Shown here: piece by piece, positions 7,938 to 16,800 of the stretch
Position numbering within the stretch: position 1 is the first letter of the stretch
How the letters are laid out: each line of letters opens with the position of its first letter
NCBI RefSeq assembly: GCF_022810405.1
Contig: NZ_JALGQE010000027.1
Location: 1 to 40,712 of the forward strand
DNA: 40,712 nucleotides
Origin: Rhodococcus sp. ARC_M5
Lineage (GTDB): Bacteria > Actinomycetota > Actinomycetes > Mycobacteriales > Mycobacteriaceae
Reading direction: 5' to 3'
Translations under genes and position numbers: made by a program
Notes under the pieces: model-generated
What the model was told of the DNA's origin: nothing
The model's input: the letters and a program-made list of their open reading frames with translations, nothing else
Databases searched by the model: none

Positions 7938-9710
7938 ATGATGGCGCTGACATCTCCTCCGGCTGCGCCGGCGGTTCGCCCCTATCCACCCCGCGGGGCC
8001 CGCAAGGGGTCGTTCCTGCACACGATGGTCACCACCACCGATCCGAAGGTCATCGGACTGATGTACTTGGTGACCTCGTTCGGGTTCTTTCTCGTCGGTG
8101 GCCTGATGGCGTTGATCATGCGCTCCGAGCTCGCGGTCCCGGGAATGCAGTTCCTCTCCAACGAGCAGTACAACCAGCTCTTCACCATGCACGGCACGAT
8201 CATGCTGCTGCTCTACGCCACCCCGATCGTCTTCGGCTTCGGCAACTACATCCTGCCGCTGCAGATCGGCGCACCCGATGTCGCCTTCCCCCGGCTCAAT
8301 GCCTTCTCCTACTGGCTGTACCTGTTCGGCGCACTGGTCACCACCGCAGGTTTCATCAGCCCCGGCGGTGCCGCAGACTTCGGCTGGACCGCGTACACCC
8401 CGTTGAGCAGCGCCGTCTACTCCCCCGGTATCGGATCCGACCTGTGGATCGTGGGCCTGCTCGTCGCCGGCCTGGGCACCATCCTGGGCGGGGTCAACAT
8501 GGTCACCACCGTGGTGTGCCTGCGCGCACCGGGAATGACGATGTTCCGGCTACCGATCTTCACCTGGAACATCCTGGTGACCTCGATCTTGATCCTGCTG
8601 GCGTTCCCACTGCTGACCGCAGCACTGATGGGCCTGCTCGCCGACCGTAAACTCGGCACCCACATCTTCGATCCCGCCAACGGCGGAGCGTTGCTCTGGC
8701 AGCACCTGTTCTGGTTCTTCGGACACCCCGAGGTCTACATCATCGCGCTACCGTTCTTCGGAATCGTCTCGGAGATCTTCCCGGTCTTCTCCCGCAAACC
8801 CATCTTCGGGTACAAGGGGTTGATCTACGCCACCGTCGGCATCGCCGCCCTGTCCATCGCGGTGTGGGCGCACCACATGTACGCCACCGGTGCCGTGCTG
8901 CTGCCGTTCTTCTCGTTCATGACCTTCCTCATCGCCGTGCCGACCGGGGTGAAGATCTTCAACTGGATCGGCACCATGTGGCGCGGCCAGGTCACCCTCG
9001 AATCCCCCATGCTCTTCTCCATCGGATTCCTGATCACGTTCGTCTTCGGTGGACTGTCCGGAGTGCTCCTGGCGAGCCCGCCCATCGACTTCAACGTCAC
9101 CGACACCTACTTCGTCGTCGCGCACTTCCACTACGTCGTGTTCGGAACGGTCGTGTTCGCGACCTACGCCGGCATCTACTTCTGGTTCCCCAAGATGACC
9201 GGCCGCATGCTCGACGAACGACTGGGCAAGTGGCACTTCTGGCTGACGTTCCTCGGCTTCCACGCCACCTTCCTCGTCCAGCACTGGCTCGGCGCCCAAG
9301 GAATGCCGCGCCGCTACGCCGACTACCTCCCGTCCGACGGATTCACCACCCTCAACCAGATCTCGACCGTGGGATCGTTCGTCCTCGGGGCCTCGACGCT
9401 GCCGTTCATCTGGAACGTGTTCAAGAGCTACCGCTACGGCGAAGTGGTCACCGTCGACGACCCCTGGGGCTTCGGTAACTCCCTCGAGTGGGCGACCAGT
9501 TGCCCACCCCCGCGGCACAATTTCATCGAGATGCCCCGGATCCGCTCCGAGCGGCCGGCGTTCGAGCTGCACTATCCGCACATGGTCGAACGCATCCGCG
9601 CCGAGCAGCACGTCGGTGGCCCGCACTCGGATTCGATCGCGCCCTCGGAAGTGATCACCGAAGCGATTGCCGGACCGGACGTATCGAAACGGCCGGACGT
9701 CGACAAGTAA
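7938..9710 (+). CDS. ctaD: Cytochrome c oxidase subunit I (aa3 type)
   Basis: The catalytic haem-copper subunit of about 590 residues and 12 helices. Visible motifs are HGTIM (His85, low-spin haem), GHPEVY (His263 and Tyr267, CuB ligand and cross-linked Tyr), HHMYATG (His312-313, CuB), PTGVKIFNW with the K-channel lysine, and HFHYVVFG (His396 and His398, haem ligands). ATG 7938 follows GAAGGTGG. Subunits II and III are not in the window, so this would be an accessory subunit I combined with core subunits encoded elsewhere. Operator O4 covers its promoter, putting oxidase production under the BlaI-type switch along with copC and ctaG. Confidence 0.96.
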   Translation: MMALTSPPAAPAVRPYPPRGARKGSFLHTMVTTTDPKVIGLMYLVTSFGFFLVGGLMALIMRSELAVPGMQFLSNEQYNQLFTMHGTIMLLLYATPIVFGFGNYILPLQIGAPDVAFPRLNAFSYWLYLFGALVTTAGFISPGGAADFGWTAYTPLSSAVYSPGIGSDLWIVGLLVAGLGTILGGVNMVTTVVCLRAPGMTMFRLPIFTWNILVTSILILLAFPLLTAALMGLLADRKLGTHIFDPANGGALLWQHLFWFFGHPEVYIIALPFFGIVSEIFPVFSRKPIFGYKGLIYATVGIAALSIAVWAHHMYATGAVLLPFFSFMTFLIAVPTGVKIFNWIGTMWRGQVTLESPMLFSIGFLITFVFGGLSGVLLASPPIDFNVTDTYFVVAHFHYVVFGTVVFATYAGIYFWFPKMTGRMLDERLGKWHFWLTFLGFHATFLVQHWLGAQGMPRRYADYLPSDGFTTLNQISTVGSFVLGASTLPFIWNVFKSYRYGEVVTVDDPWGFGNSLEWATSCPPPRHNFIEMPRIRSERPAFELHYPHMVERIRAEQHVGGPHSDSIAPSEVITEAIAGPDVSKRPDVDK

Positions 9711-9742
9711 CACGGTCGACCGACCCCCGTAGGCTCACACCC

Positions 9743-9771
9743 CCTTACTACTAGTGCGCATAGTAGTAAGG
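9743..9771. promoter_or_regulatory. BlaI-type operator O5 (copC-ctaG)
   Basis: Perfect 11-bp arms CCTTACTACTA and TAGTAGTAAGG around GTGCGCA. The core ACTA-N7-TAGT has the same spacing as the others, although the innermost bases differ. It lies about 30 bp before copC. Confidence 0.8.
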
Positions 9772-9801
9772 AGAATCAGTACGACCAGAGGAGAACCGAA
9801 C

Positions 9802-10395
9802 GTGAAACGATGGATGCTGGTCGCCGTGCTCATGTGCGGCACAGCACTGTTCTCCGCGGCCCCGGCATCGGCGCACAGTGAACTCGTCAGCTCCGACCCC
9901 CCGGCCGATGTGACGCTCGAGTTCGCACCGATCGGCGTCGGCCTCAAGTTCAATCAGGACATCAACGAATCGTTCGCGACCATCAGCGTGGTAGGTCCTG
10001 GCGATACTCAGTGGACGCAGGGTACGGCCACGGTCGAGGGCCCCGACGTATCGGTCCTGCTCGAGGACGGCCTACCCAACGGGCAGTACACCGTCGGCTA
10101 CCGCGTCACCTCCGCGGACGGGCACCCGATCACCGGGTCGTACGGCTTTTCGGTCGACGTCGCGGAGACCGCCACCCGCCCGGACGCTGCTGCACAGCAA
10201 TCGCAGGGCGGTGCGACCTCGCCGGCTCCCTCGACCACGCCGACGCAGGCCTACGATCCGAACAACCCGTCCGCCAGCGAGGACCGGCCACCGAAACAGA
10301 ACACCATGATGCTGCTCTCCATCGTGGGCCTGACTGTCCTCGGTCTCGCTGCCATCGCCCTGACGTTGGTGATCCGAGGCAAGGACAAGCAATGA
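9802..10395 (+). CDS. copC: CopC-family periplasmic copper-binding protein, membrane-anchored
   Basis: Signal peptide residues 1-24, predicted to be cut after ASA so that the mature protein begins HSEL. The N-terminal His is the classical Cu(II) ligand of CopC. The CopC beta-sandwich (about 25-125, with SADGHPITGSYGF) carries the second His region. A Pro/Thr/Ser-rich linker follows, then one C-terminal helix (MMLLSIVGLTVLGLAAIALTLV), so the domain is tethered. No Met-rich Cu(I) site is seen. GTG 9802 is preceded by AGAGGAGA. It is followed after 10 bp by ctaG, so the two genes form a likely operon supplying copper to the oxidase. Confidence 0.93.
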   Translation: MKRWMLVAVLMCGTALFSAAPASAHSELVSSDPPADVTLEFAPIGVGLKFNQDINESFATISVVGPGDTQWTQGTATVEGPDVSVLLEDGLPNGQYTVGYRVTSADGHPITGSYGFSVDVAETATRPDAAAQQSQGGATSPAPSTTPTQAYDPNNPSASEDRPPKQNTMMLLSIVGLTVLGLAAIALTLVIRGKDKQ

Positions 10396-10405
10396 CAGGG
10401 GCCCG

Positions 10406-11362
10406 ATGAACATCGCCGCCGTAACTCCCCCGGAAGGCCCGCCGACCCTGGCAGCGTTGCTGAGCTTCGATCTTCCGCCGCTCCCGATCCTGCCGATCGC
10501 CGGCATCGTCATGGCCGGACTGTACTGCTGGGGGCTCTACCGGATCCGCGGCCGGGGTATCGCATGGTCACGGTGGCGGAGTGCGAGTTTTCTGCTCGGC
10601 TGCGCGGCGCTGGTCCTGGTGACCGGACTGCAGGTCGAACGCTACGGATACAGCCTGTTCAGCGTCTTCATGTTCCAGCATCTGACGTTGTCGATGACCA
10701 TCCCACCGTTGTTGGTGGTGGGTTCGCCCGGACGACTTCTGTTGCGTGCCACCGCTCATCACGGAGCCGGGCGGTGGGTACTGATCGCGGCGCTGACGGG
10801 GTTGCGTAGCCGCGCCGGGCGCATCGCACTACATCCAGGTCTGACGATCCCGTTGTTCCTCTTCAGCTATTACGGGCTGTATCTGTCGTCGATCTTCGAT
10901 GTTCTCGCCATCACAGTCATCGGGCACGTATCGATGGAGATCTTCTTCTTCGCCAGCGGGCTGCTGTTCATCATCCCTGTGCTCGCCGTCGGCCCCCTCC
11001 CCGTTCGGCAGAGCAATCTGGGCCGGTTGTTCGACCTGTTCGTCGAGATGCCGTTGCATGTGTTCTTCGGTGTCATCCTGATGATGTCGAGCACCCCCAT
11101 GCTCGCCACGTTCGCCTCCCCTCCCCCGCAGTGGGGTGTCGATCCGGTATCCGATCAGAAGCTCGCCGGGGCGCTTGCGTGGTCCTACGGTGAGCCGGTG
11201 GCCCTGCTGGTGGTGCTCATCTTCTGCATTCGGTGGAACCGGGACGAAAAGGAGGAATCGGCTGCCGCGGACCGGCACGCCGAAGAAGACGGGTACAGCG
11301 AACTCAACGCCTACAACGACTTTCTGAAAAAGATCGGTAGCGAGACCAGTCAACGGACCTGA
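10406..11362 (+). CDS. ctaG: CtaG (caa3-type) cytochrome oxidase assembly membrane protein
   Basis: A 318-residue protein with about seven membrane helices, of the caa3_CtaG family. Landmarks are MFQHLTLSMTIPPLLVVGSP (residues 90-109), HVSMEIFFFASG and EMPLHVFFG, with membrane-embedded His and Met residues suited to copper. The C-terminal tail ends in a charged stretch with ELNAYNDFL, similar in style to the tail of the copD-ctaG fusion (ELEAYNTML). Its start is 10 bp after copC. The role in copper insertion is known for the family; the details for this protein are inferred. Confidence 0.9.
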   Translation: MNIAAVTPPEGPPTLAALLSFDLPPLPILPIAGIVMAGLYCWGLYRIRGRGIAWSRWRSASFLLGCAALVLVTGLQVERYGYSLFSVFMFQHLTLSMTIPPLLVVGSPGRLLLRATAHHGAGRWVLIAALTGLRSRAGRIALHPGLTIPLFLFSYYGLYLSSIFDVLAITVIGHVSMEIFFFASGLLFIIPVLAVGPLPVRQSNLGRLFDLFVEMPLHVFFGVILMMSSTPMLATFASPPPQWGVDPVSDQKLAGALAWSYGEPVALLVVLIFCIRWNRDEKEESAAADRHAEEDGYSELNAYNDFLKKIGSETSQRT

Positions 11363-11366
11363 GCTG

Positions 11367-11399
11367 TCGCGGCCGTCCCGCGCTCGGGGACTGCCGCGA
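11367..11399 (+). terminator. Terminator-like hairpin after ctaG
   Basis: TCGCGGC-C-GTCCC pairs with GGGAC-T-GCCGCGA around a small loop, starting five bases after the ctaG stop. No T-run follows, as is common in high-GC actinobacteria. It separates ctaG from the convergent M23 remnant. Confidence 0.55.
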
Positions 11400-11446
11400 G
11401 CTCATCGCCTGATCGCGCTTACTGGCAAGGGCCTGATCGGGCGCAT

Positions 11447-11651
11447 TCATCGCGCACGTGTGCCCACCCCGATTCTGGCTCCACGCTCACCGAGCCAGGC
11501 TTGCGGATCGACCTTCTGTCCCGCGGGAGAAGTCGCCTCGAAATGCAGATGCGGACCCGTCGAGTTACCGCGGTTCCCGACCTCTGCAATCCGATCGCCC
11601 TTACGGACGCGCTGACCCACCGTGACCGAATTTCCGTTGTTGTGCCCGTAG
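11447..11651 (-). pseudogene. M23 peptidase, 3' fragment cut off by the IS element
   Basis: Minus-strand reading gives YGHNN, then GNRGNSTGPHLHFEA with the second zinc-site element HLH, and a normal domain end. Joining it at GTAG to the 5' fragment at 14082 restores the frame as SITTYGHNN, matching GVYGHID of the intact paralogue at 5429. It cannot be expressed as part of the enzyme in its present state. Confidence 0.9.
11648..11651. repeat. Target-site duplication GTAG (left)
   Basis: GTAG abuts the left end of the IS and is repeated at 14082-14085. Removing one copy and the element restores the M23 reading frame exactly. Confidence 0.85.
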
Positions 11652-11675
11652 TGACGGCGCTCATCGAAATTCCCC
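11652..11675 (+). repeat. IS left terminal inverted repeat
   Basis: A 24-bp end that matches the right end at 20 of 24 positions; both begin TGACG and end AAATTCCCC. Confidence 0.85.
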
Positions 11676-11788
11676 ACTGACGCTCACTGAAATTCCCCAC
11701 CCGTGTGGCACCGCCAACGAGGGCGGGTCTCCCCGGATGCTGATGGTCTCTGACCACACACCAGCTACCCGAAGGAGACCCGCTCCTC

Positions 11789-13177
11789 ATGCTTACACGG
11801 GAGGAAGACGTGGAAATACACGCCCTGCATCAACGAGGCTGGAAAATCGCCGACATCGCGAGACACACCGGCCGCGACCGCAAGACCATCCGGTCCTACC
11901 TCAACGGGACCACCACCCCTGGAGTGCGTAAACGCAGCACACCGGACCCCTTCGGGGTGTTCCTGGCCTACGTCACCGCACGCCTGATCGACGACCCGCA
12001 CCTGTGGGTCCGCACGTTGTGCGACGAGCTCGAAGACCTCGGATATGCGATGTCGTATCAAACGCTGCACCGCAAGATCCGCGAGCTGAAGCTCCGCCCG
12101 ATCTGCCAAGCGTGCCTGACCGCCACCGAAAGACCGAACGCGGTGATCGATCACCCGCCCGGTGAAGAGACACAGTGGGATTGGGTCGATCTACCGAACC
12201 CGCCCGACTCCTGGGGGTGGGGTGCGATGGCGCATCTGTTCGTCGGAACCTTGGCCTGCTCGGGCAAATGGCGCGGGGTCCTCGCACCCAACATGACCCA
12301 ACCGCACGTCGTGGACGGACTCGACCGCATCTGTCGAGGTCTCGGCGGCGTCAGCCGCGTGTGGCGGTTCGATCGGATGGCCACGGTCTGCCATCCGGAG
12401 TCGGGCCGGGTCACGGCCAGTTTCGCCGGCATCGCGAAACACTACGGTGTCTCCGTCGCGATCTGCCCACCCCGCCGCGGCAACCGCAAAGGCGCGGTGG
12501 AGAAGTCCAATCACACTGCCGCGCAGCGGTGGTGGCGCACACTCGCCGACGATCTGAGCGTCGAGCAAGCCCAAGCAAGCCTCGACCGGTTCTGCAGTAT
12601 GCGCGGCGACACCCGGCTGCGGCCCACCAAAGACGGGAAGGCGTCGGTCGCGACGATCGCCACCGCCGAAGGGTTGCATCCGATGCCGGTGGCTGCGTAT
12701 CCGGCGATCCTGACTACCGACCGGGTCGTCTCTCGCCAAGCACTGGTGTCCTATCGCGGCAACCGCTACTCGGTGCCACCCGAACTCGCCTGTGCCGCAG
12801 TGACAGTGACGCACGTTCTGGGCGCTGATGTCATCGACATCGTCACCACCTCCGGTATCACCATCGCCCGACACCGGCTGGCTGCCGATGGCACCGGGGC
12901 GATGGTCCGCGATCACGGCCACATCTACGCCCTCGAACAAGTAGCGATGGCGGGTGCGAACACCGGTCGCCCGCACCGCCGCAAAGAACGGATCCCACCC
13001 GGACCCGACGCCCTCGCCGCAGCGAACACACTCCGAACTGTCACCGGCACAACACGTCCCGAATCCGGCGATGCTTCCGAATGTGTTAGTGCTGCAACAG
13101 AATCCGGCACCGAAGGTGCGATCGTCTACGACCTGTCGGTCTACGAACGGGCCGCACACGGAAGGAACACCCTCTGA
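11789..13177 (+). CDS. istA: IS21-family transposase IstA
   Basis: A 462-residue DDE transposase. The N-terminal HTH (IADIARHTGRDRKTIRSYL, about residues 20-38) resembles IS21 IstA. The catalytic core shows QWDWVDL with the first Asp, RFDRMATV with the second, and GNRKGAVEKSN with the Glu. The C-terminal domain includes the NRYSVPPELA segment typical of the family. GAAGGAGAC lies upstream of ATG 11789. The stop overlaps the istB ATG by one base. No lesion is visible, so it is probably active. Confidence 0.95.
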   Translation: MLTREEDVEIHALHQRGWKIADIARHTGRDRKTIRSYLNGTTTPGVRKRSTPDPFGVFLAYVTARLIDDPHLWVRTLCDELEDLGYAMSYQTLHRKIRELKLRPICQACLTATERPNAVIDHPPGEETQWDWVDLPNPPDSWGWGAMAHLFVGTLACSGKWRGVLAPNMTQPHVVDGLDRICRGLGGVSRVWRFDRMATVCHPESGRVTASFAGIAKHYGVSVAICPPRRGNRKGAVEKSNHTAAQRWWRTLADDLSVEQAQASLDRFCSMRGDTRLRPTKDGKASVATIATAEGLHPMPVAAYPAILTTDRVVSRQALVSYRGNRYSVPPELACAAVTVTHVLGADVIDIVTTSGITIARHRLAADGTGAMVRDHGHIYALEQVAMAGANTGRPHRRKERIPPGPDALAAANTLRTVTGTTRPESGDASECVSAATESGTEGAIVYDLSVYERAAHGRNTL

Positions 13178-14019
13178 TGGCCGACAAGAAAACAAACGAC
13201 CGGATGCCTGCACCGAACACGGCCGAAGCAGCCAGTCTCTACCAGCGCCTACGGGGCCATCTCGCGGTCCTCAAACTCCACGACGCAGCCGAAGCATTGC
13301 CTTCGGTCCTCGACCAAGCAGCAGCGGAGGAACTGTCGATGACCGCGGCGTTGGACCGGTTGCTTTCGCTCGAAGTCGAGGCCACCGAAGCACGCCGGTT
13401 GACCGGACGCTTGCGGTTCGCGTGCCTACCGACACCAGCGTCGCTCGAGGACTTCGACTACGACGCCGCAGCCGGTGTCGACCGCAAGCTCATCGACGAG
13501 CTCGCGACCTGCCGATACTTGGAGACGGCGACGAATGTGCTGCTCATCGGCCCACCCGGGGTCGGGAAAACGCATCTGTCGGTCGGGCTCGCGAGAGCTG
13601 CGGCGCATGCCGGCTATCGAACATATTTCACCACCGCTGCTGATCTCGCTGCCCGATGCCATCGAGCTGCGTTGGAGGGTCGGTGGGCTACGACGATGCG
13701 GTTCTATGCCGGCCCGACGCTGCTGGTGATCGACGAACTCGGCTACCTTCAGTTGCCCGGTGAGGCAGCGTCGGCGCTGTTTCAGGTTGTCTCGCAACGG
13801 TATATGAAGACCAGCATCGTCATGACGACCAACCGCGGTGTCGGGTCTTGGGGTGAAGTGCTCGGTGACAACACTGTCGCAGCGGCCATGCTCGACCGGC
13901 TCCTGCATCGCTCCGTCGTGCTCAACCTCGACGGCGATTCCTACCGATTAAGGGACCACAACGCGAGATCGGAGAAGCTCCGCAAAGCCACCACCGGAAC
14001 CCGCCAACCACTACAGTGA
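13177..14019 (+). CDS. istB: IS21-family helper ATPase IstB
   Basis: A 280-residue AAA+ ATPase that acts with IstA in target selection. Walker A GPPGVGKTHLS (about residues 125-135) and Walker B LLVIDELGYL (about 184-193) are both intact, followed by the sensor-1 region IVMTTNRGVGSWGEV. The length is slightly above the usual 250. It is coupled to istA by a TGATG junction. Confidence 0.95.
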   Translation: MADKKTNDRMPAPNTAEAASLYQRLRGHLAVLKLHDAAEALPSVLDQAAAEELSMTAALDRLLSLEVEATEARRLTGRLRFACLPTPASLEDFDYDAAAGVDRKLIDELATCRYLETATNVLLIGPPGVGKTHLSVGLARAAAHAGYRTYFTTAADLAARCHRAALEGRWATTMRFYAGPTLLVIDELGYLQLPGEAASALFQVVSQRYMKTSIVMTTNRGVGSWGEVLGDNTVAAAMLDRLLHRSVVLNLDGDSYRLRDHNARSEKLRKATTGTRQPLQ

Positions 14020-14057
14020 AACCCGCTCACGAGTGGGGAATTTCGGTGAGCGCGGTT

Positions 14058-14081
14058 GGGGAATTTTGCTGAGCCTCGTCA
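14058..14081 (-). repeat. IS right terminal inverted repeat
   Basis: Read on the minus strand it begins TGACGAGGCTCA and ends AAATTCCCC, the partner of the left end. Confidence 0.85.
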
Positions 14082-14085
14082 GTAG
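14082..14085. repeat. Target-site duplication GTAG (right)
   Basis: Second copy of the 4-bp duplication at the IS21-like element. Confidence 0.85.
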
Positions 14086-14965
14086 GTGGTGATCGATCCA
14101 TCGTCGTGTCTGATCCGAACCCACAGCCCGAAGCCCTGTGCGGGCCCGGCGCTGATGACCGTTCCATCGGCCGCGGCGACGATCGGTGAGCCCAGTGAGT
14201 CGGCGATGTCGACACCGCCGTGTTGTGTCCCGCTTCGGGTGCCGAAATTCGAGGTGACCAGTCCGCTGCTGGGTGCGACAGCAGACGCAGTACCTCGGGA
14301 GGTGGCCGAGCCACCGGACGTGGAACCGCGCTGCTGTGCTGCATCAGGAACAGAATCTTCGGGCGCGGTCGTCTCGGATGCGGGAGGGGTGTCGGTGGTG
14401 CCGGGCACGGGCGAATCGCGGCCGGTGTTGCCCGTCACCGGATCCTGTTCCCCACCTCGGTCGCCGTCATGCGGGACTGCGGGGTCGAGGGCGTCGACCT
14501 GGAGCGATGCGGCGATACGAAGGGCCAGGAGTGGGTCGAGAGTCGCCAACGGGGCCAGGCAGGACAGGGACTGCGCCGGGGCATTCGAGACTCCACGGGC
14601 GATGGCGTCGACGATGCATCCTGCCGACGCGGACACCGGGCCGGCGGTGTCCGCGATGACGCCGCCGGCCTGGGCGGCGGCCCACGTCGAGGATGCGAAG
14701 GCTGCGAGGTCTGCCACCGCGATCGGATCGGTACCGATTGTCGCGGCCCGATCGGCCAGGCGGATCAACCGGCTGACGGCGTCGGCGGTCTGCTGACCTT
14801 CGACCTCGTCCCGGACTCCACGGCCGGTTGACCCGGATTCGCTTCGGCTACCGGGGCGTGCAGGAACACCGCACCGAGTGCGGCACCGACGATCACGTAT
14901 GTCCGCGCACCTCGGCATGCGCGACGTCGCCCGCCGCTCGGCGTCGTCTTTCCCGCGTTGTTCAC
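14082..14965 (-). pseudogene. M23 peptidase, 5' fragment (frameshifted and IS-interrupted)
   Basis: From GTG 14965, preceded by GGGTGGGG, the frame encodes a signal-like hydrophobic stretch (YVIVGAALGAVFLHAPVAEA) and then runs out of frame near 14820. The rest of the protein, an alpha-helical Ala-rich region, a Pro/Thr/Ser linker and the M23 core (HGGVDIADS, GPAQGFGLWVRIR), continues in another frame up to the IS at 14082. A frameshift therefore accompanies the IS insertion. It is a secreted paralogue of the M23 gene at 5429. Operator O6 lies about 245 bp upstream, so the intact ancestor was probably in the same regulon. Sequencing error at the frameshift cannot be excluded. Confidence 0.82.
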
Positions 14966-15209
14966 GTGGTCACCCCACCCTTCTCGTTGAATGCCGGTCA
15001 CGATCGCAGTGGATGCCGTGTCGGCCGTGGGTCAGTGTTGCGTGATCCCATCGACACCACAAGCCCCTTCTGTCACACTCTCGACTGCATTCGTCGCTGT
15101 TTCGCCTATCGATTCGGCGTCGAAAGTGAGTGCTTTGCACAGTAACTCGACGATTCGACGCCTTTTTATGCGTGCCGATGCCGGTCATGGGGGTCATCCC
15201 AATCGTTAT

Positions 15210-15226
15210 TACTATGCAACATAGTA
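15210..15226. promoter_or_regulatory. BlaI-type operator O6 (broken M23 gene)
   Basis: Perfect TACTATG-CAA-CATAGTA just after the DUF305 stop and upstream of the minus-strand M23 pseudogene. An intergenic stretch of about 245 bp to the M23 start shows no other gene. Confidence 0.8.
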
Positions 15227-15240
15227 TTTAGATATCGGCG

Positions 15241-15999
15241 TCAGCTCTCCGGCAACGGTGAGACCCCGTGTGCGCTCAGCAGGACATCGATCTGACCGAC
15301 CTCGGCGGTTTGCGCGGAGGCGATCGAGCCCGCGAGCGCGGCGACAGCGGGAACTGTCGCGTTTGCTGCTCCCTGCTCTGCCATCGGGATTCCCCCACGA
15401 TGGTGGCGGCGGAGCAGTTGTAGATACCGGCCGTCGAATTCTTCGGCGTTCATCCGGCGAAGTGCCGTCAGCTCGGCGGTACTGGCCATGCCGGGCATCG
15501 ACGTCGCGTCCTGTCCGCTGTCGTTCGCGGACGCGCTCATGTCCATCGGGTGACCCCCTGTCGAGCTGGCCCCGGTCATCCACGTCATCGTCGGGCCGTC
15601 GGGCAGATATGGCCTGTCCCACAGTGTCAACCAGCCTTGCATCGTGCCGACTTGGCTCTGCTGCGAGGTCAACACGTCGAAGGCGAGGGTCCGGATGACC
15701 GGATCCGTCGAGCGTCCCAACGCCATCGCCGACATCTCGATCGCCTGGTTGTGATGGACCGACATGTCCTGCGCGAAACCCACATCCACCGAATTCGATG
15801 CCGGTACGGCCACTCGTGCGCTGTCCGGTGTGAGCAGTACGCCGATGAGGACGCCGGACAGGACGAGAGCTGTCACCGCCAAGCCGATGAGCAGTGCCCT
15901 GGGCCTGGATCTGGGTCCCGTTTCCGCGGCGTCATTCTGTGCACTGTCGTTCTGTGCATCGTCGATCTGGGCATCGTCGGCCTGGCCGTGCACGGTCAT
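15241..15999 (-). CDS. DUF305 membrane-anchored protein
   Basis: A 252-residue protein. A charged N-terminus with repeated DDAQ/NDAQ-like units is followed by one helix (residues about 33-55) and an external DUF305 domain. The family signature MSVHHNQAIEMSAMAL and the C-terminal LLRRHHRGGIPMAE provide paired His and Met residues in a ferritin-like helical bundle. A Met/His-rich loop (GGHPMDMSA, TSMPGMA) lies between. DUF305 proteins are often found in copper clusters and may bind copper, but the biochemistry is unsettled. ATG 15999 overlaps the stop of the DUF3105 gene (ATGA), so the two are co-translated. Confidence 0.9.
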   Translation of the reverse strand: MTVHGQADDAQIDDAQNDSAQNDAAETGPRSRPRALLIGLAVTALVLSGVLIGVLLTPDSARVAVPASNSVDVGFAQDMSVHHNQAIEMSAMALGRSTDPVIRTLAFDVLTSQQSQVGTMQGWLTLWDRPYLPDGPTMTWMTGASSTGGHPMDMSASANDSGQDATSMPGMASTAELTALRRMNAEEFDGRYLQLLRRHHRGGIPMAEQGAANATVPAVAALAGSIASAQTAEVGQIDVLLSAHGVSPLPES

Positions 16000-16787
16000 C
16001 GACTCCCCTCCCCCATCGGCGCTGGCGCACTGTCGAGGGCCGGGTCTTCCTCGAGGGGCACCGCGTCCGGTCCTGGCTCGCTGGCGTCGAACGGCGGCGG
16101 GTTGTCGGGATCGAACGCGCCGGGAATGGTCGAGCAACTGGCTCCGCTCTCGGGGTGGGTCGAGGGGTTCTGTCGCAGAGCAGCGACGAACTGAGTGATG
16201 CGCCGGTCGGAGGCATTGTCGAGCTCGAGTCGATGGCCCCACGACTGCAGCGTGATCGGTGCCGTCAGGCCCGGGTAGGGCGACATCATCGTGTAGGGCT
16301 CGCCCTCGACCCGCCCGGCGAGTGAACCGACCTCGTCGGAGGAGACCCGGTTCGGGTCGTACGTCACCCACACCGCCCCGTGTTCGAGCGAATGAACCGC
16401 GTTCTCGCTGCGTAGCGGGACGGGGTACACCACTCCGGTACACGTCGCCCAGGTCTGGTCGTGAGGGCCGCCGAACGGCGGACTCTGATCGTAGGCAACT
16501 CTCTGAGCTGGTTCGACGTGCCGCGCGGCCGGATACTCGACCTCGACGACGCCGTCGATGCCGCGGGAGGGGTCCGGGTCGTCGGCGGTCGGCGCGAACC
16601 GCTCGGCCTGATTGCGTTCGAGGACGCGGGGGGCCAGGTTGTATCCGATCGCACCGACGAGCACGACGATGACGACACCCGCGCCTATCACCGCCCAGGG
16701 AGCGCGCACGCCCCCGGGCACTCCGGCTGGGCGTGATCGCCGAGTCGAGCTCCGTCGGCCTCGGGCGGGGTTTCTGCTGCTGTTCAT
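15996..16787 (-). CDS. DUF3105 membrane-anchored protein
   Basis: A 263-residue protein with an Arg-rich cytoplasmic start, one helix (AVIGAGVVIVVLVGAIGYNL, about residues 32-51), and an external DUF3105 domain. The domain has YPAARHVEPAQRVAYDQSPPFGG, then SLEHGAVWVTYDP and a late conserved Trp/His region (LQSWGHRLEL). Two Cys (CTG, SCST) may form a disulfide. The function is not known. The domain co-occurs with DUF305 and copper/oxidase genes. ATG 16787 follows GGAGGAGC. Operator O7 lies immediately upstream, over the likely -10. Confidence 0.9.
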   Translation of the reverse strand: MNSSRNPARGRRSSTRRSRPAGVPGGVRAPWAVIGAGVVIVVLVGAIGYNLAPRVLERNQAERFAPTADDPDPSRGIDGVVEVEYPAARHVEPAQRVAYDQSPPFGGPHDQTWATCTGVVYPVPLRSENAVHSLEHGAVWVTYDPNRVSSDEVGSLAGRVEGEPYTMMSPYPGLTAPITLQSWGHRLELDNASDRRITQFVAALRQNPSTHPESGASCSTIPGAFDPDNPPPFDASEPGPDAVPLEEDPALDSAPAPMGEGSR

Positions 16788-16800
16788 ATTGCTCCTCCAT

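Larger units (their letters stand above)
11652..14081 (+). mobile_element. IS21-family insertion sequence, 2430 bp, intact
   Basis: It contains istA and istB overlapping by one base, both full length. The ends are inverted repeats beginning TGACG and containing AAATTCCCC, with a second internal copy of GCTCAC-GAAATTCCCCAC close to each end, typical of IS21 multiple terminal repeats. It is flanked by GTAG duplications and sits in an M23 gene on the minus strand. The nearly clean ends and intact genes suggest a recent event. Confidence 0.93.
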
